Shown piece after piece: positions 43,401 to 53,097 of a DNA stretch of 64,000 nucleotides. The notes under the pieces are model-generated. The model was not told the DNA's origin, did no database searches, and was given only the letters and a program-made list of their open reading frames with translations. The translations under genes were made by a program, and so were the position numbers. Source of the DNA: Desulfurococcales archaeon (lineage in GTDB: Archaea > Thermoproteota > Thermoprotei_A > Sulfolobales > Fervidicoccaceae); assembly GCA_009904015.1 (NCBI GenBank), contig WYEQ01000018.1, positions 55,061 through 119,060 on the forward strand, given 5' to 3'. The number at the start of each line of letters is the position of its first letter. Position 1 is the first letter of the stretch.

Positions 43401-43994
43401 ATGAAGTCTAAGCTGTATGTAGCAATAGACATAAGTGCTGATAACTTGATAGATGAACTAGAAAAAATAGGAGCTAGGCTCATAGATAAGAACCGCATAA
43501 TCATTCCAGTTGAGCATCTAAAAGAAGCGGAGAAGATAATTGGAAAAAGCATCATTATTAATGAAGAAGAAATTCAGTACATACTCAAGAAAGTTGAGGG
43601 CGTAAATGAACAGGTTATAGTGGGCGATACGAAACAGAAATCGCAATTTGGCTTTGAGGCCGACATAAAGTATCATCATAACAACTATGTCCTAACTATC
43701 CCAAGGACTGGGCAAGAGCTTAGGGTTCCTAAAGAGGTGGTTGATACATATATCAAAGTTATATCTTTGCTGAAGAAAAAGGGCATCAAAATTATTAAGA
43801 AAAGAGACTTGGTTTCAATGGTTTTTCGAGAGATAGGCTTATATAAAGTTTATGAGAAAAACGGTGATTTCTACTGGGAAGCCTTCTATGGTGATAGGAA
43901 AAACTACCACGTATATTACTATGGACCTATAAAAATCATTGAGAGCTGGAAACTCATAGAAGTATTACCAAGCGATAAAATTATGATACATTGA
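43401..43994 (+). CDS. Hypothetical protein
   Basis: 197 residues with no recognised domain. The N-terminal 60 residues look alpha/beta (YVAIDISADNLIDELEKIGARLIDKNRIIIP), and the C-terminal 100 are strand-rich with many aromatic residues (DFYWEAFYGDRKNYHVYYYG). The middle LTIPRTGQELRVPKEVVDTYI could be a DNA- or peptide-binding strand-helix. A TATA-like TTTTAAAAA near 43354 overlaps the end of gapN. It converges with the RNA ligase gene. No function proposed. Confidence 0.65.
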   Translation: MKSKLYVAIDISADNLIDELEKIGARLIDKNRIIIPVEHLKEAEKIIGKSIIINEEEIQYILKKVEGVNEQVIVGDTKQKSQFGFEADIKYHHNNYVLTIPRTGQELRVPKEVVDTYIKVISLLKKKGIKIIKKRDLVSMVFREIGLYKVYEKNGDFYWEAFYGDRKNYHVYYYGPIKIIESWKLIEVLPSDKIMIH

Positions 43995-44044
43995 CCTTCA
44001 CCCTGTCCTGAATATCGAGGCCTACAGTTGTAAAGATGTCTTCC

Positions 44045-45193
44045 CTAGTCTTCGGGGGAAATCCCTGTATCCAGAATAGATTTAATCCTAAGTGGGGTTC
44101 TTCTGATTTTCAGGCAGCTAATCCTGTATTCTCCTCCAGAGGTGGGGTAAATACCGATGACATGAATAGGTATTTTTTGTTTCTCCATATATTGTAGAAA
44201 CTCATCTAGAATCCTCAAATCATCTAATACCAAGGTGAAATCCTCGTCACTTATCTCTCCTTTCTCCGTCTTCGCAACAGTCTCGATAGGCGGCTCTAGC
44301 AGAGCTTTTCCGAGCTTAACATAGACTTCTTCCCCAAAATTGTAGCCATTCTTCATAAGCTCGTACTGGCGGAATATCTCTCTCAGAACTCTCGGGAAAA
44401 TATACGTTCTTCCCTCTTCGAAAAAGAACCTCATGCCTTCTCTAATGTCTCCTATGTTCGTCGAGGTCATTGTATACTTAACTCTTACCTCATTATCCAT
44501 ACTCTTGATAACAAAGCCCTCAATTCCCTTCTCTTCTAGTTGAACGGATAAATCAATAATTCTGCGAAACTCCTCCGGCTTGTGGAAACCATAGCTTTTG
44601 GGGATCTTCAAGCCATATTCAGTTGCAATTGAGTCTCTCTTTTTTATTGACAAAAACTTTCTTTCCTGCATCATATCAAAAACAATGTAATCAAAAGATA
44701 CATTTCTATATCCTTCATACCTCACGTAAGGGTTATCCATACCTATAGCTTCTCCGCATAATATGAGGTCAGGGTAGTCTTGGAAGAGCTTCCTTAATTT
44801 TTCTCCATAAAGCTTAAATATTTTGTAGTGAGTGTACGGGCAGATATTACCGCCTCTCGTAAGGGAAACTATTTTCTCACCTATTGCCGCAACACGTACG
44901 TTGTAGCCATTGATTTTTTCTTCAACCACAACTTCCTCTTTGAAAATATCCCTGATTTTCTCAAGTATAAGTAGCCTGGGTATAGGTGGATATCCTGGAA
45001 TGACCCTGGAGACCGACGTGCTGGTGTCATGAATAATACTTGTCCCCTCAGGGTAGCCGAGCATCTCCCTCTTGAAGACGAGGATTAACAGGTCTTTGTG
45101 AACGATTTTTTTAGTAGACCTAGACTTAAGTATTGTCTTGGCTTTCTCTGAGGTAATGCTGAGAGTATCAACCAGTATGTCCTCGAGATTCAT
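44045..45193 (-). CDS. rnl: Archaeal RNA ligase, Rnl3 family
   Basis: ATP-dependent RNA ligase of the Rnl3 group (Pyrococcus/Methanothermobacter type), able to circularise or join 5'-phosphate and 3'-OH ends. Nucleotidyltransferase motifs: EEKINGYNVRV (motif I, adenylated Lys), LCGEAIG (III), GIEGFVIKS (IV), RVKYT (V), with the C-terminal helical dimerisation domain expected of Rnl3. The ATG at 45193 is preceded by GGAGAT; a GTG four codons earlier is in the Shine-Dalgarno itself. Next upstream on the same strand is its PIN partner gene. Confidence 0.93.
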   Translation of the reverse strand: MNLEDILVDTLSITSEKAKTILKSRSTKKIVHKDLLILVFKREMLGYPEGTSIIHDTSTSVSRVIPGYPPIPRLLILEKIRDIFKEEVVVEEKINGYNVRVAAIGEKIVSLTRGGNICPYTHYKIFKLYGEKLRKLFQDYPDLILCGEAIGMDNPYVRYEGYRNVSFDYIVFDMMQERKFLSIKKRDSIATEYGLKIPKSYGFHKPEEFRRIIDLSVQLEEKGIEGFVIKSMDNEVRVKYTMTSTNIGDIREGMRFFFEEGRTYIFPRVLREIFRQYELMKNGYNFGEEVYVKLGKALLEPPIETVAKTEKGEISDEDFTLVLDDLRILDEFLQYMEKQKIPIHVIGIYPTSGGEYRISCLKIRRTPLRIKSILDTGISPED

Positions 45194-45296
45194 GATTATC
45201 TCCACTTAGATTGTGAGGAGGAATCAGAAAGGGAATTTTTCTTCAATGCCCATTGGGCTCGGATTACCGTCGTCTCATCACACCATGTCTTATTAT

Positions 45297-45938
45297 TTAT
45301 TCTTTAGGTAAATATTTTTGGAAAGCCTCTACTAGCCTCTTGAGGGTCTCAACGAAGCTTTGAGAATCAAGAGTTATTATTCCAAGTGTTCTTCCAAGTT
45401 TTTTTATACCTTCATCATTACTAACTATAACGCCTTTTAGCTCAAACGCTAATAGTAAGACATCGAAGTCTTCTGGGCTATCAATTATTCCTTTACGGAT
45501 GGTTTCCCTGAATTTCTCTCGTAGCTCGTGAATTAGCTTTCCAATTTCTCTTTTGTCACTGCAGCTCTTTTTGACATATTCCTCTGATATCTTCAGTGCT
45601 TTTACATATCTCCTGCGCATCTCCATGATATACTCCCACATAACTATGCTAGGAATATTGAGAGAGAATTTATCAGGGCTCTTCGGGATTATCCAAGCCT
45701 CCAGCCTTGAGACTATATCTACAGGTATGCCCGATGAGAGAAGGATCCTCCTTAGCTCTGTTTGAACTGTAGGGGTAGTATAGAATACTGGTCCGATAAG
45801 GATTCTCGCTTGTTCAAGGAGCTTGGCGAGTTTATCTAACGCTTCTTCGGTTGTAAGCGCTAAAAAACTATCTCTCAGCCTGTTATCGGTAAATAGGCTT
45901 GTATCTAGCACAAAAATCATGGATTTTTCAGCGTGCAT
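45297..45938 (-). CDS. PIN-domain RNA ligase partner protein
   Basis: 213 residues. PIN-type nuclease motifs: FVLDTSLFTDN at the start (first Asp), a conserved Glu in TVQTELRRI, and DSPEDFDVLLLAFELKGVIVSNDEG with the remaining acidic residues. This matches the family always found beside Rnl3 ligases (RNA ligase partner). Likely a metal-dependent RNase or RNA-binding partner processing the ligase substrates; function is not established. Lies between the CBS gene (7 bases) and rnl. Confidence 0.9.
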   Translation of the reverse strand: MHAEKSMIFVLDTSLFTDNRLRDSFLALTTEEALDKLAKLLEQARILIGPVFYTTPTVQTELRRILLSSGIPVDIVSRLEAWIIPKSPDKFSLNIPSIVMWEYIMEMRRRYVKALKISEEYVKKSCSDKREIGKLIHELREKFRETIRKGIIDSPEDFDVLLLAFELKGVIVSNDEGIKKLGRTLGIITLDSQSFVETLKRLVEAFQKYLPKE

Positions 45939-45944
45939 ATCGCA

Positions 45945-46799
45945 TCATCTTTCCTTTATTCTCTGAGTAGATAGTTTAAGTGTTATCTCATCCTCTACTT
46001 TAAGCAATGCGTCTTTTACGCTTATGTATCCCAAGGTTTCTTCTCTTCTGTTCTGGACAATTACGAATTTCTTATCACGCGTCCTCTTTAATGCCCTTAA
46101 TGCCTTACTCACGGACTCATCCATATATACAAAAGAAAAATCAGGGAAAGCGATAACCCAGGGCTTAGAGCCTTTAATCTTATTGACAGCACCCCTGTCC
46201 TCCGCGACGTTGTACAGGTACTGTAAAAGATCTTCCATCATGATTAAGCCAACTAGGTTTTTGGCATAAGTTACTCCTATTAGCTCTGGCTCGTTAGGTG
46301 CTGATAAATTGTTTAAAATCTCAGTGATGGAGGCTTCATGTTCTACTGATACTAACTCTTTCACAAATAACTCCTCTACTCTAATTCCAACATTAGATTT
46401 CCAACTGGATATGTAGAGAAGAGAAGATAAGGAGAACTCGCCTATCAGCTTCCCATCATGGGTAATATAAAATTCATAATCACCTTTACTATGGAGTAGG
46501 TTAACAATGGTTTCTGGGGTGAGATCGAAAACCTCAACTGGTTTTGCCTGTTCAATTTTTAAATCAATGTTGTCGATTGGCGTATACAAAGTGTTCTCGA
46601 TAATTTCCTCGCGAAATATCTTTTCCAAGAGCCAATTAGCAAGCTTCACTTTGCTTATTTTTCCAACAAGCTTTCCATCGGAGTTAATTATGGGAATGGT
46701 CAAATTGAAATTCACGAACGAATTTTCCAAAAGCGTTTTAACAGTGTCCGTTATGTAAACTTTGCTGGTCGGAGGGTAGGTACCAAGAAGTAGCTTCAT
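45945..46799 (-). CDS. CBS-domain protein
   Basis: About 284 residues with two pairs of CBS-like repeats: IPIINSDGKLVGKISKVKL, FYITHDGKLIGEFSLSSL, ELIGVTYAKNLVGLIMMEDL and FVIVQNRREETLGYISVKDAL. CBS pairs bind adenosine nucleotides or SAM and sense energy or metabolite state. The ATG at 46799 has GGAG about 11 bases upstream; the longer frame to 46859 starts atypically. Co-oriented and nearly contiguous with the PIN and RNA ligase genes, which may link an ATP sensor to RNA ligation. Confidence 0.85.
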   Translation of the reverse strand: MKLLLGTYPPTSKVYITDTVKTLLENSFVNFNLTIPIINSDGKLVGKISKVKLANWLLEKIFREEIIENTLYTPIDNIDLKIEQAKPVEVFDLTPETIVNLLHSKGDYEFYITHDGKLIGEFSLSSLLYISSWKSNVGIRVEELFVKELVSVEHEASITEILNNLSAPNEPELIGVTYAKNLVGLIMMEDLLQYLYNVAEDRGAVNKIKGSKPWVIAFPDFSFVYMDESVSKALRALKRTRDKKFVIVQNRREETLGYISVKDALLKVEDEITLKLSTQRIKER

Positions 46800-46919
46800 A
46801 ACGTTTTTCTCCGATATACTCTTTGTGGCAAGAAATAAAAAATATAAGCTTGATGACACGGGCTTAATAAATATGTAATGATTAAACCCTTATTATAGCT
46901 AAGAAAAAGAGGGATTCGG

Positions 46920-49841
46920 TTGTCTAGTTTTACGGGGAGCGCTACAAATTTTGGCTCACAATTAATGGAAATCTCGAAAAAATGGTTAATTGAATGGGAA
47001 AAACACGGTGTAAATGAAGCTAATATCGACGAGAGCAAGCCGAAGTTTTTTGTTACAGCGGCTTTTCCATACACTAATGGCCCGTTACATCTAGGCCATG
47101 CTCTTACTTACTCTATACCCGATGTAGTGATTAGATACAAGAGGATGAAAGGATACAACGTTCTATTTCCGATGGGATTTCACTTCACGGGCACACCGAT
47201 AATTTCAATATCAGAATCAATAGCGAGGAGAGATGAGAAGACTATTAAGAGGCTTTTAGACGATGGTGTTCCAATAGAAGTTATAGAATCCTTCGTAAAT
47301 CCAATTAATCTTGCACTTTACTTCAAGGACCGCGCCATCAATTCGCTTAGAAATATGTTATTTATGATTGATTGGAGAAGGTCATTTACCAGTGTTGATA
47401 AAGAGTTCCAAAAATTTGTTGAATGGCAGTTCCTTAAACTAAGGGATGCTGGATACATAGTTCAGGGCACACACCCCGTGGGTTGGTGTCCATTTCATCA
47501 GAGCCCAGTGAGCATGCATGATACACTTAACGATGTTGAACCCGAGATACAGGTATTTACTCTAATCTTCTTCCGCGACGAAGAAAACATCATTTATCCG
47601 GTAGCTACACTCAGGCCAGAGACCGTTTACGGAGTAACAAACTTATGGGTAAATCCGGAGGCAACGTATGTACTTGTGGAAGTCGATGGGCAGAGAATGT
47701 TATTATCGCAAGAAGCATCTTACAAGCTGTCTTTCCAGAAAAAGGAGGTAAAACCATTAATGAGCATTAAGGGCTCCTCCCTAGTTGGAAGAAAGGTTGT
47801 GAACCCCTTAACGATGGAGAAAATAGAAGTTCTGCCGGCAGGATTCGTTGACCCTGACACTGGCACGGGAATCGTGATGAGCGTGCCAGCTCACGCTCCT
47901 TTCGACTACGCGGCTCTAAAGGAGATAGGATATGAAAATACTTTGAAGCCGATTTCCATTATTGATATAGATGGCAAGCCGAGTTTACTTGGGGTGGAGG
48001 TCGTTAATAACCAAGGTATAAAAACAGCAAGTAAAGAGGAGGATAGAAAAAAACTGGAGGAACTAACCAAGGATGTTTATCTCAGAGAGTTTAACTCAGG
48101 CTCGATGTCCAGGGAGTTGTCGAGCAGAGTGTCCGGGGAGCACATTTATTTAGGCATAGCTAAAAGCATTGAGGGTAAGCCGGTAAAGGACGCTAGAGAG
48201 TACTTAAAGGAAGCAATTATTAAAATGAAGTTAGGCGATGTGTTCTACGAAATAGCTAACAAGCCTGTCTATTGTAGGTGCGGTACAAAAGTCGTCGTTA
48301 AGATAGTCGAGAACCAATGGTTCATAAACTATGAGGATGAAAATTGGAAGAAAAAGGTATATGATGCTCTTCGGGGCATAGATATAGTTCCTAATGATTA
48401 TAGAGAACAATTCGTTAACACTGTAGGATGGTTAAAGAAGAAAGCGTGTGCTAGAAGCAGAGGTCTAGGAACACCGCTACCATGGGATAAATCTTGGATT
48501 ATTGAGAGTCTAAGCGACTCGACTATATACATGGCGTTTTACACGGTAATCCACAAAATAAGGATGCATGGAATTAACCCCGAAAAATTGACGCCGGAGT
48601 TCTGGGACTACGTTATGCTGGGAATAGGCGATGTGAATCGATTAAGCGCGTCTCTGGGAATAGATAAGGGAATTCTAGAGGAGATAAGAAAGGAATTTGA
48701 TTACTGGTACCCTCTAGATAACCGTCATAGCGGGAAGGACCTTATACCTAATCACCTTACATTCATGGTGTTTAACCATGTGGCTATCTTTCCCCCAGAG
48801 AAATGGCCAAAACGAATAGTTGTTAACGGTCATATCATGGTTGAAGGAATGAAAATGAGCAAGAGCTTGGGGAATTTCATCACCATTGATAAAGCTTTAA
48901 AAGAAGTCAGCTCAGATGTGCTTCGATTATCACTCATCTTAGGAGCAGAAATAGGCAACGATGTTAACTACACTAAACAGTTGACCACAACGGTTACCGA
49001 AACACTAGAGGGCATCTACGAGCTGGTGGTCTCAGTTAATTCCTCAAGACATATTACTGAGGAAAATATGAGCGAGAGTACAGTATTTTTAGAGAAGACA
49101 CTGGAAACAAAGCTACACAGATTACTGCAAGAGATAAATGAATTAATGGAGAATTATAAATTCAGAAGCGCAGCTATAAAGATTTATCACGAGATAAACA
49201 ATGAGCTGAAGCTTCACTTTAAAATCAATGGTCTGTACAGAAGCGATTTGATAAACAGGATAATTGACTCATGGATAAAACTAATGTCCCCCTTTACGCC
49301 GGCCTTTGCTGAGGAATTATGGCACCTAACAGGTCACAAAAGCTTTGTCGTTAACGAATCATGGCCTGACCCAAGCATGTTTGTAAAAAGCGATGAGCAC
49401 GCTCTTTTCCTTAAGTATATTGATACGATTGTTGATGATATAGGTAATCTAAGGAATCTTTTCTCTGATAAGAAAGAGGTAATTATAGTTGCTTCGTCCT
49501 CAAAACCATGCTATCCAGCTAAGGCTAGGAGTTATCTAGCTGATAACAACCAGTTAAGAGAGCTAACAAGACTGCTTGCTCGAGAAGGGGTGCCCTCGCC
49601 GCATGATTATGCAAGGAGAATAGTCGCCTTCCTGAAGAATTTAACTATGGATGAGCTCAACAAGATTGAAAAATTATGTGAATACGAGGTGGAAATACTG
49701 AGAAAAATGTCCAGTTACCTAGAAGGGTTATTGAACTTGAAGATAAAAATATTAAGTGAAGAGGCACCCGAGGCTCAAGAATACATAGTTAAGAAAAAAC
49801 AGTCTCCGCTCCCAATGAGACCCGTTATTATCTTTAAATAA
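46920..49841 (+). CDS. leuS: Leucyl-tRNA synthetase (archaeal type)
   Basis: 973 residues. Class I motifs: PYTNGPLHLGHA (HIGH box) near residue 52 and MSKSLGNF (KMSKS); an editing CP1 domain with TLRPETVYGVTNLW and a C-terminal tRNA-binding extension. This is the archaeal/eukaryotic-like LeuRS architecture. The frame opens with TTG at 46920; an ATG at 46965 (MEISKKWLIEWEK) is also plausible and better matches family starts. Divergent from the CBS-PIN-ligase operon. Confidence 0.96.
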   Translation: MSSFTGSATNFGSQLMEISKKWLIEWEKHGVNEANIDESKPKFFVTAAFPYTNGPLHLGHALTYSIPDVVIRYKRMKGYNVLFPMGFHFTGTPIISISESIARRDEKTIKRLLDDGVPIEVIESFVNPINLALYFKDRAINSLRNMLFMIDWRRSFTSVDKEFQKFVEWQFLKLRDAGYIVQGTHPVGWCPFHQSPVSMHDTLNDVEPEIQVFTLIFFRDEENIIYPVATLRPETVYGVTNLWVNPEATYVLVEVDGQRMLLSQEASYKLSFQKKEVKPLMSIKGSSLVGRKVVNPLTMEKIEVLPAGFVDPDTGTGIVMSVPAHAPFDYAALKEIGYENTLKPISIIDIDGKPSLLGVEVVNNQGIKTASKEEDRKKLEELTKDVYLREFNSGSMSRELSSRVSGEHIYLGIAKSIEGKPVKDAREYLKEAIIKMKLGDVFYEIANKPVYCRCGTKVVVKIVENQWFINYEDENWKKKVYDALRGIDIVPNDYREQFVNTVGWLKKKACARSRGLGTPLPWDKSWIIESLSDSTIYMAFYTVIHKIRMHGINPEKLTPEFWDYVMLGIGDVNRLSASLGIDKGILEEIRKEFDYWYPLDNRHSGKDLIPNHLTFMVFNHVAIFPPEKWPKRIVVNGHIMVEGMKMSKSLGNFITIDKALKEVSSDVLRLSLILGAEIGNDVNYTKQLTTTVTETLEGIYELVVSVNSSRHITEENMSESTVFLEKTLETKLHRLLQEINELMENYKFRSAAIKIYHEINNELKLHFKINGLYRSDLINRIIDSWIKLMSPFTPAFAEELWHLTGHKSFVVNESWPDPSMFVKSDEHALFLKYIDTIVDDIGNLRNLFSDKKEVIIVASSSKPCYPAKARSYLADNNQLRELTRLLAREGVPSPHDYARRIVAFLKNLTMDELNKIEKLCEYEVEILRKMSSYLEGLLNLKIKILSEEAPEAQEYIVKKKQSPLPMRPVIIFK

Positions 49842-49902
49842 CAAAAAACCATGCTGAACAAGCGTTGCGAAACAGGAGCAATAAATCAATCAAAAAGAGC
49901 CT

Positions 49903-50757
49903 TTAGAGAGATGGATTTTTTATTTTCATTAGCAACTCGTCCATAGAGAACATGTTTATTAAATTAACATGAGTGGTCGCTAGTTCAAGGGATGATTTAA
50001 TGGCATCATCACAGCTTTTCCCTTTCAATCTGCTTATGACATATGAGAATAGAAGAACATCACCAGCTCCGGTGCTTTCCTCGCCGTGAACTTTGTATGG
50101 TGGGATTGCTTCTTGTATCTTCTCATCGCAATAATAAAACCCTGCTTCGCTTCCATTCGAAACTATGGCTTCTTTTACTTTAAGAATTTTTAAACATTTT
50201 TCATTGTCTGTTATCCCCAATATTGAGCATATCTTCACATATTCCTCAATGTCCATGTGAGCATAGCTGACATTATAGTTTTTCACCGTGTTTAAATACC
50301 TGTGGAGATAATCTGGGCTTCTAGCTATTCCTTGAAAATCAATCGCTACTGGTATATCTTGTTTTAATAAATAGCTCAACAATAGGATATCGTTTATTGA
50401 AGCAATTATAGTTGGAGACCATATATAGATATCACTGGCAGACTGTTTATATATCAATGGGCACCTGGTAACTGGATAAGCTATCCTTTTACTCGGTAGT
50501 TCAGAGCTGTAAAGTAATAAAAACTTCTGTGTACAATCACCAATCCTCAAGTTCAGCTCGGCTCCCAAATATTCATGTACTTTCTTGATTTGATGATAAT
50601 CCTTTGGTGCCGATTGACCTATTATTAGCACCTTGCTGCCAAGCATCTTCGAGTAAAGCGCATAGTAGTAGCCAGGTCCGCCTGTTTTTATTTTTTTCTT
50701 ATCATTGATGTAAACGTAATCTATTGTTGGGTTAGAAAAAACCGTTGCTCCTATCAT
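49903..50757 (-). CDS. PfkB-family carbohydrate kinase
   Basis: 284 residues of the ribokinase/PfkB fold. Near the N-terminus IKTGGPGYYYALYSKMLGS matches the sugar-binding GG motif, and near the C-terminus ESTGAGDVLLFSYVISRL holds the anion hole and the catalytic Asp (GAGD). Between them lies a lid strand region. The substrate (sugar or nucleoside) cannot be told; N-terminal GATVFSNPTIDYVYI differs from ribokinases. Single gene converging with leuS. Confidence 0.87.
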   Translation of the reverse strand: MIGATVFSNPTIDYVYINDKKKIKTGGPGYYYALYSKMLGSKVLIIGQSAPKDYHQIKKVHEYLGAELNLRIGDCTQKFLLLYSSELPSKRIAYPVTRCPLIYKQSASDIYIWSPTIIASINDILLLSYLLKQDIPVAIDFQGIARSPDYLHRYLNTVKNYNVSYAHMDIEEYVKICSILGITDNEKCLKILKVKEAIVSNGSEAGFYYCDEKIQEAIPPYKVHGEESTGAGDVLLFSYVISRLKGKSCDDAIKSSLELATTHVNLINMFSMDELLMKIKNPSL

Positions 50758-50829
50758 CTTGGCGTCATCTTTTTTATTTCTTCATAATGAAAGAATACAT
50801 TTGCCACAGGATATTATAAGATTGGGAGC

Positions 50830-51597
50830 ATGAGCACCGAGGAATATTTAAGAGAAATATTGCTTGATTTCAAGAAACAAGCGGTTGATTATCTGCTTCT
50901 GGACAGGGATTTCATAGCTGGAGTAGAGAGGATTCTGAGCATGGATAACATAAATGAAAAGGAGAAAGCCAAGAGAATTAGAAGACTAGCTTACTACTAC
51001 CTGCGCAGGTTTAGATTTGAGGGCAAAGAGGTTTCATTCGTAGAGAGAGGCGAGAAAGGCGTGTCAGCTATAATTAGTTATCTCGAGGAATTAATGATGA
51101 GGAATAACTGCTTCAGTATTCTCGATGTCGGTTCAGGTCTTTTCCCCACGACTCTGGATTCATGGAGGATTAAGCCACGCGTGTACATCGCTGTGGATAA
51201 GGACGAAGATGTTGTAAAAAAGCTCGAGGAATTTTCAAGAAGCTTGAGGGACGTGGTTCTCAGTGTCGTTAGAATGGATGTGGCTAGGATAGATGATTAC
51301 AGAAAATTCGTTTCTTCGCTTGAAGATAAGCCGTGCTTAGCCATATACTCAAGAATACTCCACGTTCTAAGCAGAGTTCATGGGGTCGATCCACTAGAGA
51401 TGATTTACTCTACTCCATCGAAGATTCAAGTGATATTAGAGCCAAAAACTTCCTTGGTTAAAGAAAAAGACATTGCTTCCAAGGAGAAAAAGTTTCTTTT
51501 CACAATAGCTCATCGATGCGTAAATTCAGGTATATGCTACAAATACGATTTCTACGATTTTCCAAACGATGTAGGCGTTACCTTATACCTAAGCTGA
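50830..51597 (+). CDS. Class I SAM-dependent methyltransferase, possibly rRNA type
   Basis: 255 residues: a helical N-terminal part of about 95 residues and a Rossmann domain with motif I ILDVGSGLFPTTLDSW and an acidic AVDKD strand. The helical N-terminus followed by a D-x-GxGxxP motif is reminiscent of the FmrO/16S m7G1405 methyltransferases; from pattern only. No NPPY-type motif. Substrate unknown. Single gene between pfkB and glnA. Confidence 0.75.
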   Translation: MSTEEYLREILLDFKKQAVDYLLLDRDFIAGVERILSMDNINEKEKAKRIRRLAYYYLRRFRFEGKEVSFVERGEKGVSAIISYLEELMMRNNCFSILDVGSGLFPTTLDSWRIKPRVYIAVDKDEDVVKKLEEFSRSLRDVVLSVVRMDVARIDDYRKFVSSLEDKPCLAIYSRILHVLSRVHGVDPLEMIYSTPSKIQVILEPKTSLVKEKDIASKEKKFLFTIAHRCVNSGICYKYDFYDFPNDVGVTLYLS

Positions 51598-51624
51598 AAA
51601 AACATCGCAAAAACAACAGTAACA

Positions 51625-51632
51625 TTTAAATA
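51625..51632 (+). promoter_or_regulatory. TATA box of glnA
   Basis: TTTAAATA preceded by AACA lies 46 bases before the upstream ATG of glnA (51671) and 67 before the second ATG (51692). Consensus crenarchaeal TATA sequence. Confidence 0.55.
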
Positions 51633-51670
51633 CTTTTCTAAAAAGAGTTTTAAACATTGATTTTATTACA

Positions 51671-53062
51671 ATGATATGCGGGTTTAATTGTATGGAAGTC
51701 AATGATAAAACTATTAAATGGGTAAACCTGCTCTACACCACGTTAATAGGAGAGCTTAAACAAGTTACTGTATCTCACGATGACAAGTTCGAGGAAAAAT
51801 CAAAGACAGGCTTCGGGAAACTCGATGGCAGCAGTATTCCAGGATTTAAAGACATATACGAAAGCGATCTGGTTTTAAAGCCAGATTTGGCAACCATGAG
51901 GATGGATCCATTCCAAAAAGAAACAGCTCTCGTAATATCGGATATTTATGAAGCGGGGGGGAAACAAAAATTTGTTAAAGACCCTAGATGGGTAGCCATA
52001 AGAACTGAGAGTTATGCTGAGGAGTTGGGCTTTAAAGCCCTTGTTGCAGCTGAGGCCGAGTTTTACATATTCGATGATCTTCTTGTTTGGGTGGATTCTT
52101 TATCATCAGGATACAAGATTAAATCTAGAGAAGCATCGGCTTCATATAAGAGAAAAGGTCTGGTTTTCAAGAATGGTTATCATGCTCCTTTAGATTTGGA
52201 TTACACCTATGAAATCCGGAATGAGATATCGAGAATCCTGGGGAACTATTTCGATATACAAGTAGAGTCTCATCACCATGAAGTGGGAGCTGCTGGACAG
52301 GTGGAAATCAATATAAAGGCATCAAACCCTCTGTCAATGAGTGATAGCATTCAGCTCCTGAAATACGTCGCGAAGCTTGTATGCTACAATAAGGGCAAGC
52401 TAGCTTCATTTTTACCAAAGCCAATCCCAACTGATAACGGCAGTGGCTTGCACATGCATGTTAGCTTGTGGAGAGGAGATACAAACCTTTTCTACGATGA
52501 AAACGATGATTACGCTCAGCTAAGCCAGCTAGCAAGATACTTTATTGGAGGTTTAATAGAGCATGGAAAAGCCCTTTCAGCAATAGTTTCACCAACTGTT
52601 AATAGCTACAAGAGGCTAGTTCCGCATTACGAGGCACCAATATACCTTGTTTGGGGGAAGTCAAACAGAAGCGCTGCAATTAGAATACCAAGCTACAATG
52701 GGTCTCCGCAATCAAAGAGGATAGAGTACAGGCCTCCAGATCCATCAGCTAATCCATACCTAGCAATATCAGCTGTTATTTTAGCTGGTCTTGACGGGAT
52801 AAAGAAGAAAATTGAGCCCGGGGACCCCCTTGACTTAAACATCTATAAGTTAAGTGAGAATGAAAGAAAAAGGCTGGGAATTAAATCTCTGCCCGGAGAT
52901 TTAAGAGAAGCTCTAGACGAGCTAGAAAATGACCATGAGTTCCTGTTACCAGGCTTTACAAGGGAGCTTATATCCTCATACTTGGAGGTTAAAAGAAGAG
53001 AATGGGAAATAATCAATAGACATGTAACTCCAGCGGAAATTTACTACTATAGTTACTTATAG
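51671..53062 (+). CDS. glnA: Glutamine synthetase (type I)
   Basis: Makes glutamine from glutamate and ammonia. 463 residues with the GSI blocks: KLDGSSIPGF, ALVAAEAEFYIFD (metal Glu), SHHHEVGAAGQVEINIK, DNGSGLHMHVSLW, NSYKRLVPHYEAPIYLVWGKSNRSAAIRIP (ATP and substrate Arg) and IEYRPPDPSANPYLAISA. Two starts are possible; the second, MEVNDKTIKW (51692), looks more family-like. A TATA box precedes it. It consumes glutamate, which the icd/Re-citrate synthase operon at 23.7-28.1 kb would supply through 2-oxoglutarate. Confidence 0.96.
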   Translation: MICGFNCMEVNDKTIKWVNLLYTTLIGELKQVTVSHDDKFEEKSKTGFGKLDGSSIPGFKDIYESDLVLKPDLATMRMDPFQKETALVISDIYEAGGKQKFVKDPRWVAIRTESYAEELGFKALVAAEAEFYIFDDLLVWVDSLSSGYKIKSREASASYKRKGLVFKNGYHAPLDLDYTYEIRNEISRILGNYFDIQVESHHHEVGAAGQVEINIKASNPLSMSDSIQLLKYVAKLVCYNKGKLASFLPKPIPTDNGSGLHMHVSLWRGDTNLFYDENDDYAQLSQLARYFIGGLIEHGKALSAIVSPTVNSYKRLVPHYEAPIYLVWGKSNRSAAIRIPSYNGSPQSKRIEYRPPDPSANPYLAISAVILAGLDGIKKKIEPGDPLDLNIYKLSENERKRLGIKSLPGDLREALDELENDHEFLLPGFTRELISSYLEVKRREWEIINRHVTPAEIYYYSYL

Positions 53063-53097
53063 TAAAAACAAGTTGTATTGTTGTATTGTGAAAAACG

